Positions 7,103 to 12,969 of a DNA stretch of 14,564 bases are shown piece after piece. The DNA is from CAZMGG01 sp964565715 (GTDB lineage: Bacteria > Planctomycetota > UBA1135 > UBA2386), in the NCBI GenBank assembly GCA_964565715.1, contig CAZMGG010000134.1, positions 1 through 14,564 of the forward strand, in the 5' to 3' direction. Position 1 is the stretch's first letter; every line of letters starts with the position of its first letter. Under the pieces are notes generated by a model. It saw only the letters and a program-made list of their open reading frames with translations, ran no database searches and was not told the DNA's origin. The position numbers were made by a program, and so were the translations under genes.

Positions 7103-7362
7103 AACACAAGTACAAGCCGCCAGGATTCCTTAAGGGGTGGGTCGTGAACCAGCCGTCATGGAGGCTGCTACTGCACGCCTGGGGCTCCAACTGCAAGCCC
7201 CACATCGGGCCGTGGGACAGCCAGATCGGCGCGATGCACTGCTCGAAGTGCAGGGGGCTGGCCTCATATGACGCTGTTGAGCACCGTATCTACGAGACTC
7301 AGCTGCGGCGCAGGCGCAAGCGGGGGCGTAGGCGGACCAAGCCCGCGGGAGGTGGGTCGTGA
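7099..7362 (+). CDS. small Cys/His protein with basic tail
   Basis: The 87-residue product (GTG at 7099) was not recognised. Cys32, His35, Cys48 and Cys51 could form a small metal site (CKPH ... HCSKC). Residues 70-80 are almost all Arg/Lys, followed by the shared KPAGGGS tail. That pattern suggests a nucleic-acid-binding mini-protein, by inference. A second in-frame GTG at 7144 sits behind another partial start-associated element and would give 72 residues still holding all four metal-type residues. Either start is possible; I chose the first because its GTGA overlap matches the neighbouring junctions. Confidence 0.55.
   Translation: MKHKYKPPGFLKGWVVNQPSWRLLLHAWGSNCKPHIGPWDSQIGAMHCSKCRGLASYDAVEHRIYETQLRRRRKRGRRRTKPAGGGS
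7132..7147 (+). promoter_or_regulatory. partial start-associated element at an alternative start
   Basis: AAGGGGTGGGTCGTGA, 45 bases after the previous element, ends at a GTG (7144) in frame with the 87-residue gene. Its TGA lies in the frame of the upstream 93-residue gene. It may be a decayed duplicate of the 7082-7102 element. Confidence 0.45.
7338..7362 (+). promoter_or_regulatory. start-associated element, consensus copy
   Basis: CAAG, then palindrome CCCGCGGG, then AGGTGGG and TCGTGA. The GGAGGT Shine-Dalgarno ends five bases before the GTG at 7359. The upstream gene ends within it as KPAGGGS. Confidence 0.85.
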
Positions 7363-7667
7363 CGCGCAACCACTTCCTGCACAAGTGCAAGCACGGCCAC
7401 ATCGTGGCGCAATGCCGGTGCCCGATCCCAGTCAGAGATGATGTGGTCGTTGCGTGTCCGCCCTGGTGCAAAGAGCAGTATCACGCGCAGCACAATCGCC
7501 ATAGCAACTACCTGACCGAACCGCCTGCCGGCGAAGCCGTGGGTAGCCTCGCGCACGAACGCGCCGAGGTCGACGAGTTGCGGCGGCGACTGGCCCGCAT
7601 CCTGGCGTACCACCCCGAGTTGGGGGACTTGGCAATCGGCAACAAGCCCGCGGGAGGTGGGTCGTGA
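7359..7667 (+). CDS. Cys/His-rich hypothetical protein, zinc-ribbon-like N-terminus
   Basis: The 102-residue product starts MTRNHFLHKCKHGHIVAQ and continues CRCP. Cys10, Cys19, Cys21, Cys33 and Cys37, with His8/His12/His14, could hold one or two zinc ions. A short helical segment lies at about 64-84 (LAHERAEVDELRRRLARIL). Similar CxHGH...CxC mini-proteins occur in phage early regions, but I cannot name a family. It lies wholly between two consensus start-associated elements and ends in KPAGGGS. It is the last gene before the duplicated segment. Confidence 0.65.
   Translation: MTRNHFLHKCKHGHIVAQCRCPIPVRDDVVVACPPWCKEQYHAQHNRHSNYLTEPPAGEAVGSLAHERAEVDELRRRLARILAYHPELGDLAIGNKPAGGGS
7643..7667 (+). 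promoter_or_regulatory. start-associated element at the left edge of the duplication
   Basis: Full consensus copy (CAAG, CCCGCGGG, AGGTGGG, TCGTGA). It supplies the stop of the 102-residue gene and the GTG at 7664. Confidence 0.85.
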
Positions 7668-8116
7668 TTCAGCGCATCACCCGCCGCTTGCGGCTCGCGT
7701 GGAAGCAGATGCTGGCCGGACTACGTGGCCACGATTTGCGGGATATTGGCCGCATCCAGTATCTCGCACGGGAGTATGAGTTAGCCCATTGGAAGAGGTG
7801 CGCCAACTCCCGGCGCGTCGAGGTCTGCATGATCGACACCATCGACGCGGGATATGGCATTGATGGGTTTGAACCTAAGAGCGATGTGACCCTCAAGCGC
7901 ATCCGCGCACGGCGGTTCACGGTCCCCGTAGCTTTCCTCGAAGGCGCTGGTGAGTTGACTACCCACGTCGATTTTGCAGTGTCGCGCGAGCACTGTCGGA
8001 GTACGCGCGACGACGGCAAGGCGATGATCGAGCAGCTAACGCGGCGTGCTGCCGCCGAAATGGGAATCGCACTGGTGATGGGTCAGCAGCCAAAGCCCGC
8101 GGGAGGTGGGTCGTGA
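7664..8116 (+). CDS. hypothetical phage protein, 150 aa (duplicated, copy 1)
   Basis: The family was not recognised. The N-terminus is strongly basic (MIQRITRRLRLAWKQ) and helical. A likely beta-rich middle (about 50-107) follows, including RARRFTVPVAFLEG, then a helix (about 116-135). Single cysteines at 46, 55 and 111 do not form a clear metal site. Base composition is locally less GC-rich than in neighbouring genes (for example 7770-7900), hinting at a separate origin. GTG start and stop both lie inside start-associated elements, giving a tail KPAGGGS. Confidence 0.65.
   Translation: MIQRITRRLRLAWKQMLAGLRGHDLRDIGRIQYLAREYELAHWKRCANSRRVEVCMIDTIDAGYGIDGFEPKSDVTLKRIRARRFTVPVAFLEGAGELTTHVDFAVSREHCRSTRDDGKAMIEQLTRRAAAEMGIALVMGQQPKPAGGGS
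8093..8116 (+). promoter_or_regulatory. start-associated element
   Basis: AAG, CCCGCGGG, AGGTGGG, TCGTGA, with start GTG at 8113. The base before AAG is A rather than C, so the conserved block here is 24 bp. Confidence 0.85.
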
Positions 8117-8331
8117 GTGATGCCAAGATCGACGAGTTGATCGCCGTCCTGCGCGAGATCCGCGACGCACTGCGACAGCAGGCGGCGTGGCCACATGGGT
8201 TGTCCTGCGCCCCCTTGCCTAGTCCGCGCGTGGTCGAGCCCGAGCACGGGATGCACTGTGCGTGCCCACTGTGCATCCCGGTTCGATACATGGATGGCGG
8301 GACCTCCAAGCCCGCGGGAGGTGGCGCGTGA
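8113..8331 (+). CDS. small Cys-rich hypothetical protein, 72 aa (copy 1)
   Basis: The N-terminal 22 residues form an amphipathic helix (DELIAVLREIRDALRQQ), suggesting self-association or partner binding. The second half has Cys32, His48, Cys49, Cys51 and Cys54 (HCACPLC), a possible metal site. No family recognised. It begins with GTG overlapping the preceding TGA and ends in a variant tail KPAGGGA, because its downstream element reads GGTGGCGCG instead of GGTGGGTCG. It sits between two start-associated elements and is the shortest cassette of this kind. Confidence 0.6.
   Translation: MSDAKIDELIAVLREIRDALRQQAAWPHGLSCAPLPSPRVVEPEHGMHCACPLCIPVRYMDGGTSKPAGGGA
8307..8331 (+). promoter_or_regulatory. 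start-associated element, 3' variant
   Basis: CAAG, CCCGCGGG, AGGTGGC, GCGTGA. The two-position change near the GTG at 8328 keeps the Shine-Dalgarno, reading frame and stop/start overlap. Confidence 0.8.
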
Positions 8332-8660
8332 GTAGGCGACACACCATCATCGTCATCGCCGAGGACCGCGTCATCGTGGAGCGATTCCGCGGCGCTGAGG
8401 GCGAGGCATCCGGGCGGGCTCAGCGTCTCGCTGAGGAGCATGCCGCGGACGTCAGTTGGCACCTCATCGACGGCTGGGTGGAGATCGAGTTGGACAGCGA
8501 GGTGATCGCCGACGCGGAGCCCGAGCACATCCCCGGGCAGTCTGTTGTCGGCAGTCTTGCGGCGCCCGACGACGGCTGTCCCGCCAACGACCCCGACTGC
8601 ATGGGCGGCGCTGGCGACCAGCACCTGGCGTGCGAGCGGCCGAGCGAGGGGTCGCCATGA
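8328..8660 (+). CDS. hypothetical protein with C-terminal CCHC-like motif, 110 aa (copy 1)
   Basis: The N-terminal half reads as a small alpha/beta unit (RHTIIVIAEDRVIVERF, helix about 24-40, strand WHLIDGWVEIELD). The C-terminus has Cys84, Cys91, His99 and Cys102 (spacing C-x6-C-x7-H-x2-C), a plausible metal-binding knuckle. No family recognised. The GTG at 8328 is set by the start-associated element; an upstream in-frame ATG would run back through the previous gene. It ends SEGSP without the shared tail, and its stop overlaps the next ATG (ATGA), marking the end of the run of start-associated elements in this copy. Confidence 0.6.
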   Translation: MSRRHTIIVIAEDRVIVERFRGAEGEASGRAQRLAEEHAADVSWHLIDGWVEIELDSEVIADAEPEHIPGQSVVGSLAAPDDGCPANDPDCMGGAGDQHLACERPSEGSP

Positions 8661-8887
8661 GGATCGCCCAGCTCCAGCCCTGCGCGGTCCGGGAGCACCT
8701 GGGCATGGTCCAGTTCTTCGGCGGCGCCGCAGCGCTCGCGGATGCCTTCGACGCGCACGGCGATCAGGGCGTGCAGCCGATGCGCGAAATGGTGCTGACC
8801 CTATGCACCAAGTGCTTCACCGAACCTGGCGGCGTGCAGGAGGAGTGGGATCAGCGCGGGCAGGATGAGGAGGCCAGCGGGCCATGA
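8657..8887 (+). CDS. small hypothetical protein with CxxC, 76 aa (copy 1)
   Basis: The product starts MRIAQLQPCAVREHLGMVQF. It has a helical first half and a single CxxC pair (Cys50, Cys53), then an acidic tail. One CxxC pair alone could complete a zinc site only in a dimer or with other ligands. No family recognised. ATGA overlaps lie at both ends, and GGGG about 6 bases before the ATG could be a weak Shine-Dalgarno. Confidence 0.55.
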   Translation: MRIAQLQPCAVREHLGMVQFFGGAAALADAFDAHGDQGVQPMREMVLTLCTKCFTEPGGVQEEWDQRGQDEEASGP

Positions 8888-9057
8888 AGCGCTCCACCGC
8901 AGCCATGGCCCTGCTGATGCTCGCCGCGTCATTCGGCGCGCAGGGGCCGGCGATGCCGGTGTTCGACAACATCACCCACCGCGGGAACGAGCCATGGCGG
9001 CGCCGTACGCGGTGGGCTGCGAAGAGGAAGCCGAAGCCGAAGACCAAACGGAGGTAG
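8884..9057 (+). CDS. 57-residue protein with hydrophobic N-terminus and polybasic C-terminus (copy 1)
   Basis: The product reads MKRSTAAMALLMLAASFGAQ then GPAMPVFDNITHRGNEPWRR and a Lys/Arg/Pro tail ending KRKPKPKTKRR. It has the layout of a signal peptide or signal anchor (about 2-19, possible cleavage after SFGA) followed by a short strongly basic mature part. The start overlaps the previous stop (ATGA), and the next gene has GGAGGT formed by its last codons. No family recognised. It could be a small secreted or membrane-active peptide, or a phage lysis or exclusion factor, by inference only. Confidence 0.5.
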   Translation: MKRSTAAMALLMLAASFGAQGPAMPVFDNITHRGNEPWRRRTRWAAKRKPKPKTKRR

Positions 9058-9059
9058 CG

Positions 9060-9461
9060 ATGGCATTGGAGAAGTTCAGTCTGCAGACCCTGGCCGAGAT
9101 GGACGGAGGGCGTATCCGCCTCGCGTTCGAGGCAGCCCTGAAGCGCCTGGAGGCGGACTGCAAGGACCGCCCCGGAGTGAAGACCGCGCGCAAGCTCGCG
9201 CTGCTGGTCAGCATGGAGCCCGTCGCCGACGACGGCGAGCTCGACAGCGTCAACGTCACCTTCCGCATCACGGACACGATCCCGAAGCGGCAATCGAAGG
9301 CCTACAACATGCAGGCGGTGCCGGGCGGCCTGCTGTTCAACGACGCCTCGCCCGACGACGTCCACCAGATGTCGCTCGACATGGCGCCGAAACCAACCGC
9401 CCAGCGCGAGAGCAGTTCGCGGCGCGACCGCGAAGAGGAGGAGATGGCCGATGTTGGCTGA
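9060..9461 (+). CDS. conserved-looking phage protein, 133 aa (copy 1)
   Basis: ATG at 9060 follows GGAGGT by 6 bases. A helix at about 14-35 (GGRIRLAFEAALKRLEADC) is followed by a beta-rich centre (about 45-92: LALLVSMEPVADDGELDSVN, VTFRITDTIPKR, NMQAVPGGLLF). A charged, probably disordered tail follows (from about 110). The balanced composition and clear fold pattern suggest a well-conserved phage protein, but I cannot assign it. It overlaps the next gene by 11 bases, and the two are probably partners. Confidence 0.7.
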   Translation: MALEKFSLQTLAEMDGGRIRLAFEAALKRLEADCKDRPGVKTARKLALLVSMEPVADDGELDSVNVTFRITDTIPKRQSKAYNMQAVPGGLLFNDASPDDVHQMSLDMAPKPTAQRESSSRRDREEEEMADVG

Positions 9462-10209
9462 GTTCATTACCAAGATCGTCGACCTGGGGCAGCGCGCCCG
9501 TCAGGCCGAGTTCCACGAGCACGAGCAGGTTCCGCATCGCCTGTGGCTGCGGAACGGCGAGAAGCTGGAGGAGGTATCGGTGCCGCCGCCGCTGCGGCAG
9601 CACACTCTAGCCGGCTTCGATGACCTGGTTCGGGCGCTGAAGAACCCGAACATCGCACCGCGCCCGGAGGTCTACGTGTCGGCGTGCGGCATCGCGGCAT
9701 ACCTCGATGGCAGCGACCGGCGGGAGGTGGTGACGGTCCCGCTCCAGGAGAGCGCCAGGTTCCAACTCTGCGCGCGGCTGCAGCAGCAGCCGGCCAAGTT
9801 CCAACCGAAGGACCTGGTCAAGATGCTCAAGCTCGAGTTCCACGGCGGCAATCACGGCCACGTGGTGCAGGCCCTGAGCCGGATCGACTTCGTGCGCACC
9901 AGCAGCGGGCGCACCAACGTCGCGCACGGCAAGGAGTCGCTCGGCCGCAGCATCGAGGCCGCGGTGCAGCAGGCCGAGGATGTGCCGGAGCGGTTCACGC
10001 TGCATGTGCCGATCTGGACCACGCCGGGGTTCTCGCGCTTCTCCGGGGGCGTCGAGTTCGGCGTGCACCTCGACCTCGAGGGCCAGACCGTCGAGCTGCG
10101 CGTCCTCTCCGACGAGGTCGAGCGCGTGCGGATCCTGGCCCTGCAGGCGGTCGTGGCCGAGTTGGTCGACAGGCTGATCGAAGCACCGGTGTTCCTCGGC
10201 GCCCCATGA
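9451..10209 (+). CDS. phage protein resembling DUF2303/YfdQ, 252 aa (copy 1)
   Basis: This is the largest product of the duplicated unit. It begins MLAEFITKIVDLGQRARQ. Features include RQHTLAGFDDLVRAL (49-63), a strand-rich region with YVSACGIAAYLDG (75-87), FQPKDLVKMLKLEF (117-130), and late strands ending ELRVLSDEVERVRILALQ (215-232). The order, an HTL/G block followed by strands and a region resembling the YfdQ fold, is reminiscent of the prophage family DUF2303, but this is from memory of family shape and is weak. No catalytic motif is apparent. The start overlaps the 133-residue gene; GGAGGAG lies about 10 bases upstream of the ATG. The stop overlaps the following ATG. Confidence 0.65.
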   Translation: MLAEFITKIVDLGQRARQAEFHEHEQVPHRLWLRNGEKLEEVSVPPPLRQHTLAGFDDLVRALKNPNIAPRPEVYVSACGIAAYLDGSDRREVVTVPLQESARFQLCARLQQQPAKFQPKDLVKMLKLEFHGGNHGHVVQALSRIDFVRTSSGRTNVAHGKESLGRSIEAAVQQAEDVPERFTLHVPIWTTPGFSRFSGGVEFGVHLDLEGQTVELRVLSDEVERVRILALQAVVAELVDRLIEAPVFLGAP

Positions 10210-10316
10210 TCGGCGGGGACAAGAAAGACCCTGCCTTCCTCTGGAGCGCGACGGCGTGGCTCCAGAGCGAGACCGTCCGGGCCATGAGCCTCAAGCCCGC
10301 GGGAGGTGGGTCGTGA
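10206..10316 (+). CDS. 36-residue peptide gene with tail replaced at the duplication junction (copy 1)
   Basis: The product starts MIGGDKKDPAFLWSATAWLQ and continues SETVRAMSL before the junction, then KPAGGGS. It is an ATGA-coupled mini-gene. Its last eight codons, KPAGGGS and the stop, come from the start-associated element at 10292-10316, so this is a hybrid of the copy 1 end and the copy 2 start. The sister at 12855 has a different C-terminus. Whether the peptide is made is uncertain; the coupled start supports it. Confidence 0.5.
   Translation: MIGGDKKDPAFLWSATAWLQSETVRAMSLKPAGGGS
10292..10316 (+). promoter_or_regulatory. start-associated element at the internal duplication junction
   Basis: Consensus element. 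Its first base is the first base of copy 2. Start GTG at 10313. Confidence 0.85.
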
Positions 10317-10765
10317 TTCAGCGCATCACCCGCCGCTTGCGGCTCGCGTGGAAGCAGATGCTGGCCGGACTACGTGGCCACGATTTGCGGGATATTGGCC
10401 GCATCCAGTATCTCGCACGGGAGTATGAGTTAGCCCATTGGAAGAGGTGCGCCAACTCCCGGCGCGTCGAGGTCTGCATGATCGACACCATCGACGCGGG
10501 ATATGGCATTGATGGGTTTGAACCTAAGAGCGATGTGACCCTCAAGCGCATCCGCGCACGGCGGTTCACGGTCCCCGTAGCTTTCCTCGAAGGCGCTGGT
10601 GAGTTGACTACCCACGTCGATTTTGCAGTGTCGCGCGAGCACTGTCGGAGTACGCGCGACGACGGCAAGGCGATGATCGAGCAGCTAACGCGGCGTGCTG
10701 CCGCCGAAATGGGAATCGCACTGGTGATGGGTCAGCAGCCAAAGCCCGCGGGAGGTGGGTCGTGA
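10313..10765 (+). CDS. hypothetical phage protein, 150 aa (copy 2)
   Basis: Identical to the product at 7664-8116 (basic helical N-terminus, beta-rich centre, KPAGGGS tail). Its upstream neighbour is now the 36-residue gene instead of the Cys/His-rich 102-residue gene, but the immediate Shine-Dalgarno and GTG are unchanged. Confidence 0.65.
   Translation: MIQRITRRLRLAWKQMLAGLRGHDLRDIGRIQYLAREYELAHWKRCANSRRVEVCMIDTIDAGYGIDGFEPKSDVTLKRIRARRFTVPVAFLEGAGELTTHVDFAVSREHCRSTRDDGKAMIEQLTRRAAAEMGIALVMGQQPKPAGGGS
10742..10765 (+). promoter_or_regulatory. start-associated element (copy 2)
   Basis: Same 24 bp element as at 8093-8116; start GTG at 10762. Confidence 0.85.
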
Positions 10766-10980
10766 GTGATGCCAAGATCGACGAGTTGATCGCCGTCCTG
10801 CGCGAGATCCGCGACGCACTGCGACAGCAGGCGGCGTGGCCACATGGGTTGTCCTGCGCCCCCTTGCCTAGTCCGCGCGTGGTCGAGCCCGAGCACGGGA
10901 TGCACTGTGCGTGCCCACTGTGCATCCCGGTTCGATACATGGATGGCGGGACCTCCAAGCCCGCGGGAGGTGGCGCGTGA
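10762..10980 (+). CDS. small Cys-rich hypothetical protein, 72 aa (copy 2)
   Basis: Identical to 8113-8331: amphipathic N-terminal helix, HCACPLC cluster, tail KPAGGGA. Confidence 0.6.
   Translation: MSDAKIDELIAVLREIRDALRQQAAWPHGLSCAPLPSPRVVEPEHGMHCACPLCIPVRYMDGGTSKPAGGGA
10956..10980 (+). promoter_or_regulatory. start-associated element, 3' variant (copy 2)
   Basis: Carries the same GGCGCGTGA ending as its partner at 8307-8331; start GTG at 10977. Confidence 0.8.
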
Positions 10981-11309
10981 GTAGGCGACACACCATCATC
11001 GTCATCGCCGAGGACCGCGTCATCGTGGAGCGATTCCGCGGCGCTGAGGGCGAGGCATCCGGGCGGGCTCAGCGTCTCGCTGAGGAGCATGCCGCGGACG
11101 TCAGTTGGCACCTCATCGACGGCTGGGTGGAGATCGAGTTGGACAGCGAGGTGATCGCCGACGCGGAGCCCGAGCACATCCCCGGGCAGTCTGTTGTCGG
11201 CAGTCTTGCGGCGCCCGACGACGGCTGTCCCGCCAACGACCCCGACTGCATGGGCGGCGCTGGCGACCAGCACCTGGCGTGCGAGCGGCCGAGCGAGGGG
11301 TCGCCATGA
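10977..11309 (+). CDS. hypothetical protein with CCHC-like motif, 110 aa (copy 2)
   Basis: Identical to 8328-8660, including Cys84, Cys91, His99 and Cys102. Confidence 0.6.
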   Translation: MSRRHTIIVIAEDRVIVERFRGAEGEASGRAQRLAEEHAADVSWHLIDGWVEIELDSEVIADAEPEHIPGQSVVGSLAAPDDGCPANDPDCMGGAGDQHLACERPSEGSP

Positions 11310-11536
11310 GGATCGCCCAGCTCCAGCCCTGCGCGGTCCGGGAGCACCTGGGCATGGTCCAGTTCTTCGGCGGCGCCGCAGCGCTCGCGGATGCCTTCGA
11401 CGCGCACGGCGATCAGGGCGTGCAGCCGATGCGCGAAATGGTGCTGACCCTATGCACCAAGTGCTTCACCGAACCTGGCGGCGTGCAGGAGGAGTGGGAT
11501 CAGCGCGGGCAGGATGAGGAGGCCAGCGGGCCATGA
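11306..11536 (+). CDS. small hypothetical protein with CxxC, 76 aa (copy 2)
   Basis: Identical to 8657-8887, with the same 4-base overlaps at both ends. Confidence 0.55.
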   Translation: MRIAQLQPCAVREHLGMVQFFGGAAALADAFDAHGDQGVQPMREMVLTLCTKCFTEPGGVQEEWDQRGQDEEASGP

Positions 11537-11706
11537 AGCGCTCCACCGCAGCCATGGCCCTGCTGATGCTCGCCGCGTCATTCGGCGCGCAGGGGCCGGC
11601 GATGCCGGTGTTCGACAACATCACCCACCGCGGGAACGAGCCATGGCGGCGCCGTACGCGGTGGGCTGCGAAGAGGAAGCCGAAGCCGAAGACCAAACGG
11701 AGGTAG
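11533..11706 (+). CDS. 57-residue hydrophobic/polybasic protein (copy 2)
   Basis: Identical to 8884-9057: signal-like N-terminus and Lys/Arg-rich C-terminus. Confidence 0.5.
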   Translation: MKRSTAAMALLMLAASFGAQGPAMPVFDNITHRGNEPWRRRTRWAAKRKPKPKTKRR

Positions 11707-11708
11707 CG

Positions 11709-12110
11709 ATGGCATTGGAGAAGTTCAGTCTGCAGACCCTGGCCGAGATGGACGGAGGGCGTATCCGCCTCGCGTTCGAGGCAGCCCTGAAGCGCCTGGA
11801 GGCGGACTGCAAGGACCGCCCCGGAGTGAAGACCGCGCGCAAGCTCGCGCTGCTGGTCAGCATGGAGCCCGTCGCCGACGACGGCGAGCTCGACAGCGTC
11901 AACGTCACCTTCCGCATCACGGACACGATCCCGAAGCGGCAATCGAAGGCCTACAACATGCAGGCGGTGCCGGGCGGCCTGCTGTTCAACGACGCCTCGC
12001 CCGACGACGTCCACCAGATGTCGCTCGACATGGCGCCGAAACCAACCGCCCAGCGCGAGAGCAGTTCGCGGCGCGACCGCGAAGAGGAGGAGATGGCCGA
12101 TGTTGGCTGA
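11709..12110 (+). CDS. conserved-looking phage protein, 133 aa (copy 2)
   Basis: Identical to 9060-9461. Overlaps the next gene by 11 bases. Confidence 0.7.
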   Translation: MALEKFSLQTLAEMDGGRIRLAFEAALKRLEADCKDRPGVKTARKLALLVSMEPVADDGELDSVNVTFRITDTIPKRQSKAYNMQAVPGGLLFNDASPDDVHQMSLDMAPKPTAQRESSSRRDREEEEMADVG

Positions 12111-12858
12111 GTTCATTACCAAGATCGTCGACCTGGGGCAGCGCGCCCGTCAGGCCGAGTTCCACGAGCACGAGCAGGTTCCGCATCGCCTGTGGCTGCG
12201 GAACGGCGAGAAGCTGGAGGAGGTATCGGTGCCGCCGCCGCTGCGGCAGCACACTCTAGCCGGCTTCGATGACCTGGTTCGGGCGCTGAAGAACCCGAAC
12301 ATCGCACCGCGCCCGGAGGTCTACGTGTCGGCGTGCGGCATCGCGGCATACCTCGATGGCAGCGACCGGCGGGAGGTGGTGACGGTCCCGCTCCAGGAGA
12401 GCGCCAGGTTCCAACTCTGCGCGCGGCTGCAGCAGCAGCCGGCCAAGTTCCAACCGAAGGACCTGGTCAAGATGCTCAAGCTCGAGTTCCACGGCGGCAA
12501 TCACGGCCACGTGGTGCAGGCCCTGAGCCGGATCGACTTCGTGCGCACCAGCAGCGGGCGCACCAACGTCGCGCACGGCAAGGAGTCGCTCGGCCGCAGC
12601 ATCGAGGCCGCGGTGCAGCAGGCCGAGGATGTGCCGGAGCGGTTCACGCTGCATGTGCCGATCTGGACCACGCCGGGGTTCTCGCGCTTCTCCGGGGGCG
12701 TCGAGTTCGGCGTGCACCTCGACCTCGAGGGCCAGACCGTCGAGCTGCGCGTCCTCTCCGACGAGGTCGAGCGCGTGCGGATCCTGGCCCTGCAGGCGGT
12801 CGTGGCCGAGTTGGTCGACAGGCTGATCGAAGCACCGGTGTTCCTCGGCGCCCCATGA
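12100..12858 (+). CDS. DUF2303/YfdQ-like phage protein, 252 aa (copy 2)
   Basis: Identical to 9451-10209. The family resemblance is tentative, as for copy 1. This copy is the one adjacent to the HNH and replication genes. Confidence 0.65.
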   Translation: MLAEFITKIVDLGQRARQAEFHEHEQVPHRLWLRNGEKLEEVSVPPPLRQHTLAGFDDLVRALKNPNIAPRPEVYVSACGIAAYLDGSDRREVVTVPLQESARFQLCARLQQQPAKFQPKDLVKMLKLEFHGGNHGHVVQALSRIDFVRTSSGRTNVAHGKESLGRSIEAAVQQAEDVPERFTLHVPIWTTPGFSRFSGGVEFGVHLDLEGQTVELRVLSDEVERVRILALQAVVAELVDRLIEAPVFLGAP

Positions 12859-12968
12859 TCGGCGGGGACAAGAAAGACCCTGCCTTCCTCTGGAGCGCGA
12901 CGGCGTGGCTCCAGAGCGAGACCGTCCGGGCCATGAGCCTCCTCAGCCGAGGGGGAATGAGAGGATAG
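12855..12968 (+). CDS. 37-residue peptide gene, original C-terminus (copy 2)
   Basis: Shares MIGGDKKDPAFLWSATAWLQ and SETVRAMSL with the gene at 10206 but ends LSRGGMRG, read from sequence beyond the duplicated unit. If the tandem duplication arose in one step, this is the ancestral end and KPAGGGS the new one. The start overlaps the upstream stop (ATGA). The stop (TAG 12966-12968) lies one base before the HNH ATG, and its last codons (GAGAGGA) form the HNH ribosome binding site. Confidence 0.5.
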   Translation: MIGGDKKDPAFLWSATAWLQSETVRAMSLLSRGGMRG

Positions 12969-12969
12969 C

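Larger units (their letters stand above)
7643..10291 (+). repeat. tandem duplication, copy 1 (2649 bp, eight genes)
   Basis: Every base compared from 7643 onward recurs 2649 bases later, and all reading frames on both strands give identical products in the two copies. Left flanks differ immediately (A at 7642, T at 10291). The unit starts exactly at CAAG of a start-associated element. It holds genes at 7664, 8113, 8328, 8657, 8884, 9060, 9451 and 10206. Confidence 0.95.
10292..12940 (+). repeat. tandem duplication, copy 2 (2649 bp)
   Basis: Begins exactly where copy 1 ends. Identity to copy 1 extends from 10292 to 12940/12941 and then stops (10293 A, 12942 C). The junction has at most one base of microhomology. 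No base difference between the copies was found. Confidence 0.95.

Noticed and set aside
7338..8331. CRISPR array based on recurring 24-25 bp repeats
   Set aside because: The spacing varies from about 190 to 430 bases, the intervals are complete genes, and the repeat carries stop, ribosome binding site and start.
7338..8331. Integron cassette array
   Set aside because: No integron integrase is visible, the repeats are far shorter than attC sites, and they lie inside coding sequence at both sides.
8262..8660. 132-residue version of the 110-residue gene using an upstream ATG
   Set aside because: It would overlap the 72-residue gene by about 70 bases, whereas the GTG at 8328 has a perfectly placed Shine-Dalgarno shared with sister junctions.
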